Part shown: positions 54,696-63,854 of the stretch, piece after piece
Numbering within the stretch: position 1 is the stretch's first letter
How the letters are laid out: each line of letters opens with the position of its first letter
DNA from: Rhodobacter sp.
GTDB taxonomy: Bacteria; Pseudomonadota; Alphaproteobacteria; Rhodobacterales; Rhodobacteraceae
DNA length: 64,000 nt
Reading direction: 5' to 3'
Assembly (NCBI GenBank): GCA_030065095.1
Contig: JASJDP010000013.1
Span: 45,114 to 109,113 of the forward strand
Notes under the pieces: generated by a model
What the model was told of the DNA's origin: nothing
What the model saw: the letters and a program-made list of their open reading frames with translations, nothing else
The model's database searches: none
Translations under genes and position numbers: made by a program

Positions 54696-55664
54696 ATGTC
54701 CATCCCGATAGAACCACTTATTTACGGGCTGATCTTCGTCGCCGTCCTTGTGATGGTCGAGGGGATCTATCTGACCGTCTTCGGCAAATCGATCAGCCTC
54801 AACAGCCGGGTGAACCGCCGGCTGGAGATGCTGGAAAAGGGCCGCGGCCGCGAACAGGTGCTGGAACAACTCCGCAAGGAGATGAGCCAGCACATGAAGA
54901 GCCAGTCGATCCCGCTCTATTCGCTGCTGGCGGAAAAAGCGCAGAAGGCGAATATCGCCTTTTCGCCCATGCAGCTGATCCTGGTGATGATGCTCTTGAG
55001 CATGGTCGCCTTCATCGGCCTGACCGTCGGCACCGGCGCCGGTCTGGGCGTGCGCGCCGGCGTCTCGATCGCGATGGGCGTCGGCGGCGTCTATGTCTGG
55101 ATCAACGGCAAGGCCAAAAAGCGCATGGCGCTGATCGAGGAACAGCTTCCCGATGCGGTGGAACTGATGGTGCGCAGCCTTCGCGTCGGCCACCCGTTCA
55201 GCTCGGCTCTGAACATCGTGGCCAAGGAGGTCCCCGATCCGCTCGGCACCGAAATGGGCATGATCGCGGACGAAAGCGCCTATGGCCGCGACGTCGGCGA
55301 GGCGCTGAAGGCGATGGCCGAGCGCATGGACATGCAGGACATGCGGTTCCTCGCCGTCGCGGTGACGATCCAGCAGACCTCGGGCGGCAACCTCGCCGAG
55401 ATCCTCGACGGTCTGGCCAAGGTCATCCGCTCGCGCTTCAAGCTTTTCCGCCGCGTGACCGCGATCACGGCAGAGGCGAAATGGTCGGGCAAGTTCCTGT
55501 CGGGCTTCCCGCTGCTGGCACTGATCGGGATCAACATCGCGCAACCCAACTACTACGACCAGGTCATCGGCACGCCGGCCTTCATCCCGGCCTGTCTGGT
55601 CGTGGCGGGCTTTCTTGTCGCGAACCTGTTCGTGATGCGCATGCTCGTGAACATCAAGGTCTGA
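54696..55664 (+). CDS. tadB: Tad inner-membrane platform protein TadB
   Basis: The 322-residue protein has three to four helices and a cytoplasmic T2SSF domain: LPDAVELMVRSLRVGHPFSSAL, VAVTIQQTSGGNLAEILDGLAKVIRSRF and a final membrane pair. With TadC it forms the inner-membrane platform on which CpaF turns. It starts 4 bp after cpaF. Confidence 0.94.
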   Translation: MSIPIEPLIYGLIFVAVLVMVEGIYLTVFGKSISLNSRVNRRLEMLEKGRGREQVLEQLRKEMSQHMKSQSIPLYSLLAEKAQKANIAFSPMQLILVMMLLSMVAFIGLTVGTGAGLGVRAGVSIAMGVGGVYVWINGKAKKRMALIEEQLPDAVELMVRSLRVGHPFSSALNIVAKEVPDPLGTEMGMIADESAYGRDVGEALKAMAERMDMQDMRFLAVAVTIQQTSGGNLAEILDGLAKVIRSRFKLFRRVTAITAEAKWSGKFLSGFPLLALIGINIAQPNYYDQVIGTPAFIPACLVVAGFLVANLFVMRMLVNIKV

Positions 55665-55674
55665 GGACGAAACG

Positions 55675-56661
55675 ATGCTGGATACCATCAACGCGATCCT
55701 GACCGACAGTTTCGGTCCCTTCGGGCCGCTTCTGGCGGTCGGGCTTCTGGGCCTGCTTCTGATCATTCTGACAGTCCCGCTGCTGCTGAAAGGCCGCGAG
55801 GACCCGCTCGACAAGCTGAAGAAGGCCAACGAGACCGCCAAGAAATCGGCAACCCCCGAGGCCCGGCTGCGTACCGAGACCAAAAAGGACAAGCTGGAGA
55901 AGTACTCCGACTTCCTCGAGCCGAAGAACGAAGAGGAATATTCGGCGATCAAGCTGAAGCTGGTCCAGGCCGGATACCGGTCGAAGAACGCCGTGCGCTC
56001 GTATCACTTTGCCCAGTTCGCCCTGGGTGGCGGGCTCTTGATCCTGGGTGTGTTCTATGTCCTGCTGCAGCAGGCCACCGGGCAGGAACTCGACACGCAG
56101 AAGATGGTCCTGTCGATCCTGATCCCGGGAGCTGCCGGGTACATGCTGCCGAAATACTGGGTCAACCGGCGTCAGCAGGCCCGCCAGGAGGAAATCACCA
56201 ACGGCTTTCCCGACGCGCTGGACATGATGCTGGTCTGCGTCGAGGCCGGCCAGTCGCTGGACCAGTCGATCCTGCGTGTCGCCAGGGAGATCCGTGCAGG
56301 CTATCCGGCGCTGTCCGAAGAGTTCGAGATGGTCTCGCAGGAGATGAAGGCGGGTAAGGACCGTATCAGCGTGCTGCGCGACATGTCCGAACGCGCGGGC
56401 GTGCAGGACGTCGCCAGCTTCGTCACCGTGCTGATCCAGTCGGCCAGCTTCGGCACCTCGATCGCCGACGCGCTGCGGGTCTACGCCTCCGAGATGCGCG
56501 ACAAGCGCGTGATGCGGGCCGAGGAAAAGGCCAACACCCTGCCCACCAAGATGACGCTGGCCACGATGATGCTGACGGTTCCGCCGCTTTTGGTGATCCT
56601 CGTCGGCCCCTCGGTCTACAACATCTACCTGACGTTGAACGGACAGGGCACCGGGTTCTGA
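55675..56661 (+). CDS. tadC: Tad inner-membrane platform protein TadC
   Basis: The 328-residue protein is the second T2SSF-domain platform protein: FPDALDMMLVCVEAGQSLDQSILRVAREI, and VASFVTVLIQSASFGTSIADALRVYASEMRDKR are its signatures. Helices lie near residues 15-37, 102-122, 130-150 and 290-320. It is 10 bp after tadB. An intrinsic terminator follows, closing the cpaC-tadC unit. Confidence 0.94.
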   Translation: MLDTINAILTDSFGPFGPLLAVGLLGLLLIILTVPLLLKGREDPLDKLKKANETAKKSATPEARLRTETKKDKLEKYSDFLEPKNEEEYSAIKLKLVQAGYRSKNAVRSYHFAQFALGGGLLILGVFYVLLQQATGQELDTQKMVLSILIPGAAGYMLPKYWVNRRQQARQEEITNGFPDALDMMLVCVEAGQSLDQSILRVAREIRAGYPALSEEFEMVSQEMKAGKDRISVLRDMSERAGVQDVASFVTVLIQSASFGTSIADALRVYASEMRDKRVMRAEEKANTLPTKMTLATMMLTVPPLLVILVGPSVYNIYLTLNGQGTGF

Positions 56662-56688
56662 CCGACATCCGTTCGCTTGGCTGGATTG

Positions 56689-56718
56689 CGGGACCCCTCG
56701 GGGTCCCGTGCCGTTTTT
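56689..56718 (+). terminator. Intrinsic terminator after tadC
   Basis: CGGGACCC (56689-56696) and GGGTCCCG (56701-56708) form a perfect 8-bp stem with a CTCG loop; TTTTT follows at 56713-56717. Confidence 0.85.
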
Positions 56719-56817
56719 GCCATCCCTCGCGCAAACCTGACGGAAGGGGGCTACCCTGCCGCACCGGCCTGTGGATAAATAGTAAAAAACAAAAGCAGAC
56801 ACAGGCATTCGACCACG

Positions 56818-57393
56818 GTGACCCGCCGACAGCCCGCAAGGCCCGTTTGGGCCCTACTCTTCGCCGTCGCACTGGCCGCCTGCGCCGGCGGCGGCTTGCG
56901 CGCGCCCGGCGACGGCCCCTATGCGCCCGCCGGCATCGATTCGACCCGCGATGCCGTCGACGGTCTGGTCGTCGGTCACCGGCTGATGGCCTCGGGCCAG
57001 TACGAACTGGCGCTCAAGGCCTATTACCGCGCGGCAGGCGACACCGGCCTGACGACCGACATCCTGTCGGCGCTCGGGTCGGCCAATCTTCGCCTCGGGC
57101 GGCTTGGCCAGGCCGAGACCCTGCTGCGGCGGGCCATCTCGCAGGACGAGGAATTCGTGCCCGCCTGGAACAATCTCGGCGTCGTGTTGATGGAAAAGGG
57201 CGAGTTGGGCGAGGCAGAGCGTGTCTTTCGTACCGCATTCGCGCTCGATAACGGCTCCAGCCCGCAGATTCGCAAGAATTTGACCTTAGCACTCGCAAAA
57301 CTCGAAAATCCGGGCTATGATGCGGAAAACAATACCAACTTCGCCCTGGTGAGGCGCGGAAGCGGTGAATACCACCTGCTTTCGACACCATGA
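56818..57393 (+). CDS. tadD: TPR lipoprotein TadD
   Basis: The 191-residue protein starts with a GTG at 56818 and has a lipoprotein signal (LFAVALAACAGG). Tetratricopeptide repeats follow (about 65-165): AYYRAAGDTGLTTDILSALGSANLRLGRL, AETLLRRAISQDEEFVPAWNNLGVVLMEKGEL. TadD helps stabilise the secretin in the periplasm. Its stop overlaps the frame of the next TPR gene. No ribosome binding site of good quality is visible before the GTG. Confidence 0.88.
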   Translation: MTRRQPARPVWALLFAVALAACAGGGLRAPGDGPYAPAGIDSTRDAVDGLVVGHRLMASGQYELALKAYYRAAGDTGLTTDILSALGSANLRLGRLGQAETLLRRAISQDEEFVPAWNNLGVVLMEKGELGEAERVFRTAFALDNGSSPQIRKNLTLALAKLENPGYDAENNTNFALVRRGSGEYHLLSTP

Positions 57394-57425
57394 ACGGCGA
57401 GGATCGAGCAGTAAGGGACGCGAAA

Positions 57426-58286
57426 ATGCGCCATCTTGTGGTGATGCTTGGCATCGGCAGCACGCTGCTGCTGACGGCATGCGGTGACAGTGACTTCGAC
57501 AAGGCAGAGGTCGAACGTTCGATGAAGGGCGTCAATGTCATCGACGAAACCAATCTCAACGACATCATGCTGACCGTGGCCGACCCCAACGAGGCGGTCG
57601 AATATTTCAAGCGCGCCAGCAAGCAGGAGCCCGACCGGCTCGACTTCAAACGCGGCCTTGGCAAGTCGCTGGTCCGCGCCGGCCGCGCGACCGAGGCGGT
57701 GGCGGTCTGGAAGAAGATCGCGAACCACAATGACGCCACCGACGACGACCGCATCGACTATGCCGACGCGCTGATCCGCACCGGCGACTGGGACGGGGCC
57801 GAGACCGAGCTCGACAAGATCCCGCCGACCTTCGAGACCTACAAACGCTACCGGCTCGAGGCGATGGTCGCCGACAGCAACCGCGAATGGGACCGGGCGG
57901 ATGCGTTCTATGAAACCGCCGTCGGGCTGACCACGAAGCCGTCGAGCGTTCTGAACAACTGGGGCTATTCCAAACTGACCCGCGGCGACTTCAAGGACGC
58001 CGAAGGCCTGTTCGTCGAGGCGGTCACCTACGACTCCAGCCTGTTTACCGCCAAGAACAACCTTGCACTGGCCCGCGGGGCTCAGCGCAACTATGATCTT
58101 CCGGTCGTGCCGATGACCCAGATCGAACGCGCACAGCTTCTGCACACGCTGGGCCTGTCGGCGATCAAGCAGGGCGACGAGGCCATCGGCAAGGGGCTGT
58201 TGCGCGAGGCGATCGATACGCATCCGCAGCATTTCGAGGCCGCGGTGCGGTCCTTGCGGGCTCTGGAAACCAACGTGACGAACTAG
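57426..58286 (+). CDS. TPR lipoprotein, second Tad-linked copy
   Basis: From the ATG at 57426 (after AAGGGA) the protein has 286 residues, with a lipoprotein signal (STLLLTACGDSD). Repeats include AVEYFKRASKQEPDRLDFKRGLGKSLVRAGR, ADAFYETAVGLTTKPSSVLNNWGYSKLTRGDF and the last near LLHTLGLSAIKQGDEAIGKGLLREA. It is a paralogue in architecture of the TadD just upstream, and may help secretin assembly. An upstream ATG at 57390 overlaps tadD but would bury the lipoprotein signal. Confidence 0.87.
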   Translation: MRHLVVMLGIGSTLLLTACGDSDFDKAEVERSMKGVNVIDETNLNDIMLTVADPNEAVEYFKRASKQEPDRLDFKRGLGKSLVRAGRATEAVAVWKKIANHNDATDDDRIDYADALIRTGDWDGAETELDKIPPTFETYKRYRLEAMVADSNREWDRADAFYETAVGLTTKPSSVLNNWGYSKLTRGDFKDAEGLFVEAVTYDSSLFTAKNNLALARGAQRNYDLPVVPMTQIERAQLLHTLGLSAIKQGDEAIGKGLLREAIDTHPQHFEAAVRSLRALETNVTN

Positions 58287-58293
58287 GCGCGAT

Positions 58294-58325
58294 GCCGCGG
58301 ACCGCACGGGTCCCCGGCTTTTCCC
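58294..58325 (+). terminator. Intrinsic terminator after the TPR lipoprotein gene
   Basis: GCCG-C-GGACC (58294-58303) pairs with GGGTCC-C-CGGC (58308-58318), with one mismatch and a GCAC-type loop, followed by TTTT (58319-58322). It lies 8 bp after the stop codon. Confidence 0.75.
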
Positions 58326-58383
58326 GAACTTCGCCACATTCCCGGATTAACCTGCCCGCAGTCTTCGACGGATAGGCAAAGAC

Positions 58384-58878
58384 ATGGCACTCTCTTCCGA
58401 TGCGGCGCTTTGGTTTCTGGTGCTGACGCTCCCGATCTGCGTCTGGGTCGCCTGGAACGACATGAAGTTCATGAAGATCCCCAACAAGGCCGTCCTGGCC
58501 CTGGGCGCGGTCTTTCTGGTCTTCGGCCTGATCGCGCTGCCATGGGCGGAATATCCCTGGCGGCTTTTGTCATTGGCCGTCGTTCTGGTTGCCGGTTTCC
58601 TCGCGAACCTTGCCGGGCTGGTCGGCGCGGGGGATGCGAAATTCGCCGCCGTGATGGCGCCGTTTATTCCGGTCGAGGATGCCCGGCTGTTCATGATCCT
58701 GTTCGCCGCCGTCCTGCTGGCCGCTTTCGTCACCCACCGCCTGTTCCGCGCCCTGCCCGCGATCCGCGCGCAGACCGGCGACTGGGAATCCTGGACGCGC
58801 AAGGATTTTCCGATGGGTCTGGCCCTTGGAGGATCGCTGGCCATCTATCTGGGCTTGGGTGTCTTTGTTGGTGCGTGA
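58384..58878 (+). CDS. cpaA: Prepilin peptidase CpaA (TadV)
   Basis: The 164-residue membrane protein is a type IV prepilin peptidase. Its two catalytic aspartates are Asp26 (VAWNDMKFMKIPN) and Asp84 (LVGAGDAKFAAVMA), the GxGD motif in GAGDAK form. It should cut Flp after Gly16. Six hydrophobic helices are present. It closes the Tad locus and is transcribed separately from the TPR genes, because a terminator lies between. Confidence 0.94.
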   Translation: MALSSDAALWFLVLTLPICVWVAWNDMKFMKIPNKAVLALGAVFLVFGLIALPWAEYPWRLLSLAVVLVAGFLANLAGLVGAGDAKFAAVMAPFIPVEDARLFMILFAAVLLAAFVTHRLFRALPAIRAQTGDWESWTRKDFPMGLALGGSLAIYLGLGVFVGA

Positions 58879-58890
58879 CCGATCGGCGCA

Positions 58891-59236
58891 CAGGAGCCGG
58901 CGATACGATCTTCACCCTTCCTGATCTGGCCTGTTGCAGCCATCGGCAGTCGCGACAGGAGCCGCGCCATCGCCGCCGATCCGCGGGGAGGCGTACCAAA
59001 CCTCTGAACGGCTCGTTTTATCCTAGCAAAGTCCGAACGACCTCAAACCGATATGTGACGCCAGCAAATCGCCTCCCCTCCGGGGCGGGTCCGCGATGGG
59101 TCGTCCATTGGTCGCTCGGACCAATGGCGCAACCAAGGACGACCGGCCTTCGGCCTGGATTCCGCGCCTGACTTCAGATTGCGAACGTCCGCGTCAGGCC
59201 AAGTGTCACGTCATCACCGGCGGAGATACCCGAGCT
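58891..59236 (-). repeat. Dispersed inverted-repeat element, copy G (enlarged)
   Basis: The core is 58925-59202 (278 bp). The right end AACGTCCGCGTCAGGCCAA (59184-59202) and the centre TCCTAGCAAAGTCCGAACGA are clear; the left end is degenerate (CTGGCCTGTTGC). About 45 extra bases (59097-59145) form an additional hairpin, TCGTCC-ATTGGTC...GACCAAT with a later GGACGA. It fills the gap between convergent cpaA and the membrane protein gene. Confidence 0.8.
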
Positions 59237-60865
59237 CTATCTCTCTGATATCTCATAAAGAACATAAAGCGCCGTCCGCCGCCGTTCGACCAGGCCCGTG
59301 CCCCGCCCGGCGACGTCTTCAAGGATCTGCTTCCGGACGTCCTGCGCCGTCGGACAGAGCGGCACCAAAAGGTAGTCGGCGCTGTCGAACCCGGCCAGTT
59401 CGCCGTAATACCATGGCGCACCGTTCTCCAGCCGCTGCAGATCCCCGAACAGCCAGTGGCCCGAGAACAGATCCGCCGCGAAGACCCGCTTGCCTTCGGC
59501 CAGCCCGGCCTCTTCGAGGTCGCCCACGATGGTCTCGAACCACGCGATCAGCCCAAGCTGCAACTCGCAATCGGGCATCAGTTCGCCCCGAAACTCGGTC
59601 AGCGTCTCTTCGCGCCGCGCTGCCCGCGCGCGGTTCTCTAGCCCCGATCCCGGCCCGTCCAGGGCCACGCCGGCGTTGACCTGGTTCGCGCGCACCACCG
59701 GCAGGCGCAGATCGCGGTGCTGCGGCGTGCGGGTCAGCATCGCCTGGTAGTCGCCGGCATCAAGCCCCAGATGCCGGAACGGGCTGTAGGCCAGATTCAG
59801 AAACGACGGCGCCGCAAACGCAATCGCCGCCATCGCCGCCAGCCGTAGCGCGGCCTTCATGTTCCAGCCGAGCCCGTTCACCAGTTCGGGCCGCGGTGAC
59901 GGGACCAGAAGCAGGATCGCCAAGAGCATCAGCCATTGCGGGTCGTTGCCGAAGTTCTGGTAGGTCACGTAGAGAAATCCCGGCGTCAGCAGCAGCAGCA
60001 CCAGTCCCAGGACCGGCTCGTCCGCCTGCCGCAGCAGGATCACCCCCATCACCAGCGTCAGGCTGCCGCCAAGATAGGCCGGCGCCCCGATGATCGTGCG
60101 CAATCCCGCACCGGGCTGCGGGCGCACCTCGGATCCGAAGACGGCCAGCAGATCGCCGATATAGGCGCTCCAGAACGCCGCCCCCGCCAGGATCGTCACG
60201 GCCACCGCCGCGATCAGCCCGCTCAGCACCGCCACCCGCAGGGTGCCGATGGCACCCCGCACCGTCAGCGCAGCCGCCACAGGCACCGCGAACGCCGCGA
60301 AATACGTCACCTTCAACAGCGCCAGCGCTGCCATGCCCACGCCGATCATCACCCCGTCGAACCGGTCGTTTCGGATCTCGCGCGGCGGCAGCAGGGCCAG
60401 AACGATCACCACGTAGCACACCGCCCAGGCCCAGCGGTTGTAGTGCATCGAGATCGACACCGACCGCTCCGCCTCGCCATGGACCAGCGCCATGACCAGC
60501 ACCAGAACCACCAGACCGAACAGGTAGGCCAGCGCCCCGGCAAACCGTGTCATCCCGGCCCAGAACACCGCGGGCAACAGCACGAACGCCACCAGGATCT
60601 GCGAAAACAGAATGGCGTGCCCGATCCCCATGCCCAGGTTCACGAAGAGCGCAATCGGGGCGAAGGCCAGCCAGCCGATGGGGGTCATGAAATCCAGATG
60701 CGGCCACTCGCCCGACGCCATGCGGAACACGATCTGCAACAGATGCAGCGTGTCGCCCTCGTGCTTGGCGATGAAGAATCCGCCCTTGGCCAGCGTCACC
60801 CCGGCAAGGATCACGATCACGGCCACAAGGAAGCCGAAAAGAAGCGCAGGATTGGGTCTGCTCAT
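59237..60865 (-). CDS. Large polytopic membrane protein, probable glycosyltransferase
   Basis: The protein (542 residues from the ATG at 60865, or 551 from a GTG at 60892) has about eleven hydrophobic helices in residues 10-370 and a soluble C-terminal domain (about 380-542). HEGDTLHLLQIVFRMASGEW, PHLDFMTPIGW and SMHYNRWAWAVCYV resemble loops in membrane glycosyltransferases, but no GT-C motif can be confirmed by eye. The function remains uncertain. It faces away from the AAA ATPase gene. Confidence 0.75.
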   Translation of the reverse strand: MSRPNPALLFGFLVAVIVILAGVTLAKGGFFIAKHEGDTLHLLQIVFRMASGEWPHLDFMTPIGWLAFAPIALFVNLGMGIGHAILFSQILVAFVLLPAVFWAGMTRFAGALAYLFGLVVLVLVMALVHGEAERSVSISMHYNRWAWAVCYVVIVLALLPPREIRNDRFDGVMIGVGMAALALLKVTYFAAFAVPVAAALTVRGAIGTLRVAVLSGLIAAVAVTILAGAAFWSAYIGDLLAVFGSEVRPQPGAGLRTIIGAPAYLGGSLTLVMGVILLRQADEPVLGLVLLLLTPGFLYVTYQNFGNDPQWLMLLAILLLVPSPRPELVNGLGWNMKAALRLAAMAAIAFAAPSFLNLAYSPFRHLGLDAGDYQAMLTRTPQHRDLRLPVVRANQVNAGVALDGPGSGLENRARAARREETLTEFRGELMPDCELQLGLIAWFETIVGDLEEAGLAEGKRVFAADLFSGHWLFGDLQRLENGAPWYYGELAGFDSADYLLVPLCPTAQDVRKQILEDVAGRGTGLVERRRTALYVLYEISER

Positions 60866-61000
60866 GCCCTTGCCCTGTCCATTTTTCGCCACACTAACCT
60901 GTCAAATATCAACCGCATAGCCCCGCTGCCGGGGTTTGACGGATTTTCCGGACTCTGGCGGCGGCACGAACAACGAACGCAGAGCAGTGGGACAAGACCG

Positions 61001-62311
61001 ATGAACATGCACGCCCCGCCCGTCCTCGACCCGCCGGCCCCGCGCAGCCTGGACCAGACCGGGCTCTCGATGGTCCTGATGCGCGACATCCTTCTCAAGA
61101 CGATGTTCCGCCGCAATGTCGAGGAGGTCACCGCACTCAGCAAGATCCTCTGCCTGCCGGTCCCCGTCACCCAGGAACTCGTCGATCTGGCCCGCACCCA
61201 GCGGCTGGTCGAAGCGACCGGCACCCTGCACGCCAATTCCGGCGGCGAGATGGGCTATCAGCTCAGCGACGCGGGCAAGGCCCGTGCGCTCGACGCGCTC
61301 AGCCAGTCGGAATATTACGGCGCAATGCCGGTCCCGCTCGAGGTCTACGCGGACCAGGTCAAACGCCAGTCGATCCGCAACATCCATATGACCCGCCAGC
61401 AACTGACCGGCGCCATGGGCCATCTGGTCCTGCCGCCCATGCTGCTGGATCAGCTCGGCCCCGCCGTCGGGTCCGGCCGGTCGATCCTTATGTACGGTCC
61501 CCCCGGCAACGGCAAATCCTCGATCTCGAACGGCATCCGCGACGCGCTCGGCGACAAGATCTTCGTCCCCCGCGCGCTGTTCTATTCCGGCCAGGTGATC
61601 ACCGTCTACGACCCCATCGTGCACGCCATCGCCGAGGCCGAGGACGACGATGCCCGCAGCCTGCGGCTGACCTCGAACCGCTGGGACCGGCGCTATGTGC
61701 TGTGCGAACGCCCCACCGTGATCACCGGCGGCGAACTGACCCTCGACATGCTCGATCTGGTCTACAACCCGACCTCGCGCACCTACCAGGCGCCCTTGCA
61801 GCTGAAATCCACCGGCGGCGTCTTCATCGTCGACGACCTTGGCCGCCAGGCCGAACCGCCCCAGTCGCTGATCAACCGCTGGATCGTGCCGCTGGAAGAG
61901 AGCAAGGATATCCTCGCGTTGCAATCGGGCGAAAAGTTCGAGGTGCCGTTCGACACGCTGGTGATCTTTTCCACCAACTTCCACCCCAACGAGATCTTCG
62001 ACAAGGCGGCGCTGCGCCGGATCTTCTTCAAGATCAAGATCGACGGGCCAAGTCAGAAGGACTATCTGAAAATCTTCTCGCTGGTGGCGAAGAAAAAGAA
62101 GATGCCGCTTGCCGAGGATGCGCTGGTTCACCTGATCAAAAACAAATACCCCACGATCAACAACGTCTATGCCAACTATCAGCCGATCTTCCTGGTCGAC
62201 CAGATGATCGCGATCTGCGAATTCGAGGACCTGCCCTACCAGATGACGCCGGACCTGATCGACCGCGCCTGGGCGAACATGTTCGTCAAGGACGAGGTGA
62301 TCGTAAAATAG
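61001..62311 (+). CDS. AAA-type ATPase
   Basis: With the ATG at 61001 the protein has 436 residues. The P-loop is MYGPPGNGKSS (about 165-173) and Walker B is VFIVDDLGRQ (about 274-283). VIFSTNFHPNEIFDKAALRRIFFKI looks like a sensor 1/arginine-finger region. The N-terminus (about 25-150) has a helical, winged-helix-like look. I do not recognise a named family. It lies next to the Tad locus and a membrane protein gene, a neighbourhood suggesting surface or pilus functions, but the role is open. Confidence 0.85.
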   Translation: MNMHAPPVLDPPAPRSLDQTGLSMVLMRDILLKTMFRRNVEEVTALSKILCLPVPVTQELVDLARTQRLVEATGTLHANSGGEMGYQLSDAGKARALDALSQSEYYGAMPVPLEVYADQVKRQSIRNIHMTRQQLTGAMGHLVLPPMLLDQLGPAVGSGRSILMYGPPGNGKSSISNGIRDALGDKIFVPRALFYSGQVITVYDPIVHAIAEAEDDDARSLRLTSNRWDRRYVLCERPTVITGGELTLDMLDLVYNPTSRTYQAPLQLKSTGGVFIVDDLGRQAEPPQSLINRWIVPLEESKDILALQSGEKFEVPFDTLVIFSTNFHPNEIFDKAALRRIFFKIKIDGPSQKDYLKIFSLVAKKKKMPLAEDALVHLIKNKYPTINNVYANYQPIFLVDQMIAICEFEDLPYQMTPDLIDRAWANMFVKDEVIVK

Positions 62312-62357
62312 AGCCCGGACCGAACCGCCCTCTCGCCGCAAAAACGGAGCGTCAAAG

Positions 62358-62828
62358 ATGTTCAACCGGTTGAAGGCCATGTTCCGCGCACCGCAGCCGG
62401 CGGGCCCGCCCGAAACGGTCAGCGCCTTCGGGCCTGACGCGGCGACCATCGCCCGGGATACTGTCACCGCTGCGGACGGCGCGTGGTGCGTCGCGGTAAA
62501 GGGCGAGCGCTCTGTCCCGCTCTTCGAGGTGCCGATGGCGCCCGGGTCCGGGGGCGCGATGCTGACCTATCGCGCCCGGATGCGCGCACAGGGGCTTCAG
62601 GGCACGGCCTATCTGGAAATGTGGTGCCGGTTGCCCGGGCAAGGCCGCTTCTTCTCCAAGGGTCTCGATAACGCCCTGTCGGGCACCTCCGGCTGGGCCG
62701 AATTCGAGATACCCTTTTACCTCAGGCCCGGCCAGAACCCGGATCTGGTTCAGTTGAACCTGTTTGCCGCAGGCACCGGCCAGGTCTGGATCAAGGACAT
62801 CGCTCTGCTTAGAACGCCACTGGCATAG
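62358..62828 (+). CDS. Hypothetical protein, probable beta-sandwich
   Basis: The 156-residue protein has a short helical N-terminus and a beta-rich core: MLTYRARMRAQGLQGTAYLE, MWCRLPGQGRFFSKGLDNAL, GTSGWAEFEIPFYLRPGQNP, QLNLFAAGTGQVWIKDIALL. The pattern is that of carbohydrate-binding-like beta-sandwich domains found in bacterial proteins of unknown role. There is no clear signal peptide, so it may be cytoplasmic. It follows the AAA ATPase by 46 bp on the same strand. Confidence 0.75.
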   Translation: MFNRLKAMFRAPQPAGPPETVSAFGPDAATIARDTVTAADGAWCVAVKGERSVPLFEVPMAPGSGGAMLTYRARMRAQGLQGTAYLEMWCRLPGQGRFFSKGLDNALSGTSGWAEFEIPFYLRPGQNPDLVQLNLFAAGTGQVWIKDIALLRTPLA

Positions 62829-62886
62829 GCCGGTGACCGCCCGCGCGATCCCGGCGGGATTGGACGGTTTCAGCGGCCGGGGGGAC

Positions 62887-63699
62887 ATGGATGTGGATCT
62901 GACAGGTGTGGGGGTTGCGGGCTGCGGACGCATGGGGGCGCCGATGCTGGCCGCCTTGCGTGAGGCAGGTTTTCGTGCGCGGGGCCTCGACATCCGGCCA
63001 GAGATCGCATCAGACGCGATCCTGCTGGATCCGGCGGCCTTCGCAAACGGTCTTGAGATCCTGATCACCGTTGTCCGCGACATCGCCCAGACCGAAGAGG
63101 TGCTGTTCACCGATCAGGCCCTTGTCGCCCGCGCGCCGGATCTGAACACCATCGTCGTTTCTTCCACCCTGTCCCCCAATTACCTCCACACGCTGCGCGG
63201 CCGTATCCCCGACCATATCGCGCTGGTCGACGCGCCGATGTCGGGGGCGCAGATCCGCGCCGAGCGGCGCGAACTGGCCTTCATGCTGGGCGGCGATCCC
63301 GCCGACCTGGACCGTCTGCAGCCGCTTTTCGCCGCGATGGGCAAGTCGTTCCACCGCATGGGCCCGTTCGGTTCCGGCATGGCGGCCAAGGTCCTCAACA
63401 ACCTGCTGGCCGCCTCGCACACCGCGATGACGCGGCTGGCACTCGACTGGGCCGAGGCGCAGGGGCTCGACCGGACGAAGCTTCTGGATCTCATCGCCGC
63501 CTCGTCGGGCCAAAACTGGTTTGCCGGCAATTTCGACGAGATCGAGTTTTCCCGCGACGGCTGGGCGCCGGACAACTCCATCGGCATCCTCGACAAGGAC
63601 ATCGACAGCGCGCTGGATGCCGCACCGGCGGGCGCGGAGACGGCTTTGCCCGAGGCTGTCCAGGTGGCGATCCGGGCGCTGCGGCCGCGCGGCGTTTAG
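62887..63699 (+). CDS. 3-hydroxyisobutyrate dehydrogenase-like NAD-dependent enzyme
   Basis: From the ATG at 62887 the protein has 270 residues. The N-terminal Rossmann motif is GVGVAGCGRMGAPMLAALREAGF. VSSTLSPNYLHTLRGRIP, VDAPMSGAQIRAERRELAFMLGG and the catalytic-lysine region GMAAKVLNNLLAASHTAM match the beta-hydroxyacid dehydrogenase family. It oxidises a small hydroxy acid, or reduces its semialdehyde, with NAD(P). The substrate is unknown. A GGCGCAGCTGCGCC palindrome (63721-63734) follows its stop. Confidence 0.88.
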   Translation: MDVDLTGVGVAGCGRMGAPMLAALREAGFRARGLDIRPEIASDAILLDPAAFANGLEILITVVRDIAQTEEVLFTDQALVARAPDLNTIVVSSTLSPNYLHTLRGRIPDHIALVDAPMSGAQIRAERRELAFMLGGDPADLDRLQPLFAAMGKSFHRMGPFGSGMAAKVLNNLLAASHTAMTRLALDWAEAQGLDRTKLLDLIAASSGQNWFAGNFDEIEFSRDGWAPDNSIGILDKDIDSALDAAPAGAETALPEAVQVAIRALRPRGV

Positions 63700-63854
63700 C
63701 CCGCGGCGGCATTGCATAAGGGCGCAGCTGCGCCGCATGACGGACGTTGCAGATACGGGTGCCGAGCCGCACATGAGACCGGGTTCCGACCGTCCCCGAC
63801 ACCCCAATCGCGGCGCCTCGAATTCGCAACCTTATTGTTCCGGTGCCCAAAGCA

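Noticed and set aside
59936..61000. Long N-terminal extension of the AAA ATPase frame
   Set aside because: It is antisense to the membrane protein gene and has Gln/His/Arg-rich shadow composition; a natural ATG is at 61001.
63700..63854. Possible minus-strand gene ending in the hydroxyisobutyrate dehydrogenase gene
   Set aside because: The open frame is antisense to a clear coding sequence and lacks any domain; only a short palindrome (63721-63734) stands out.
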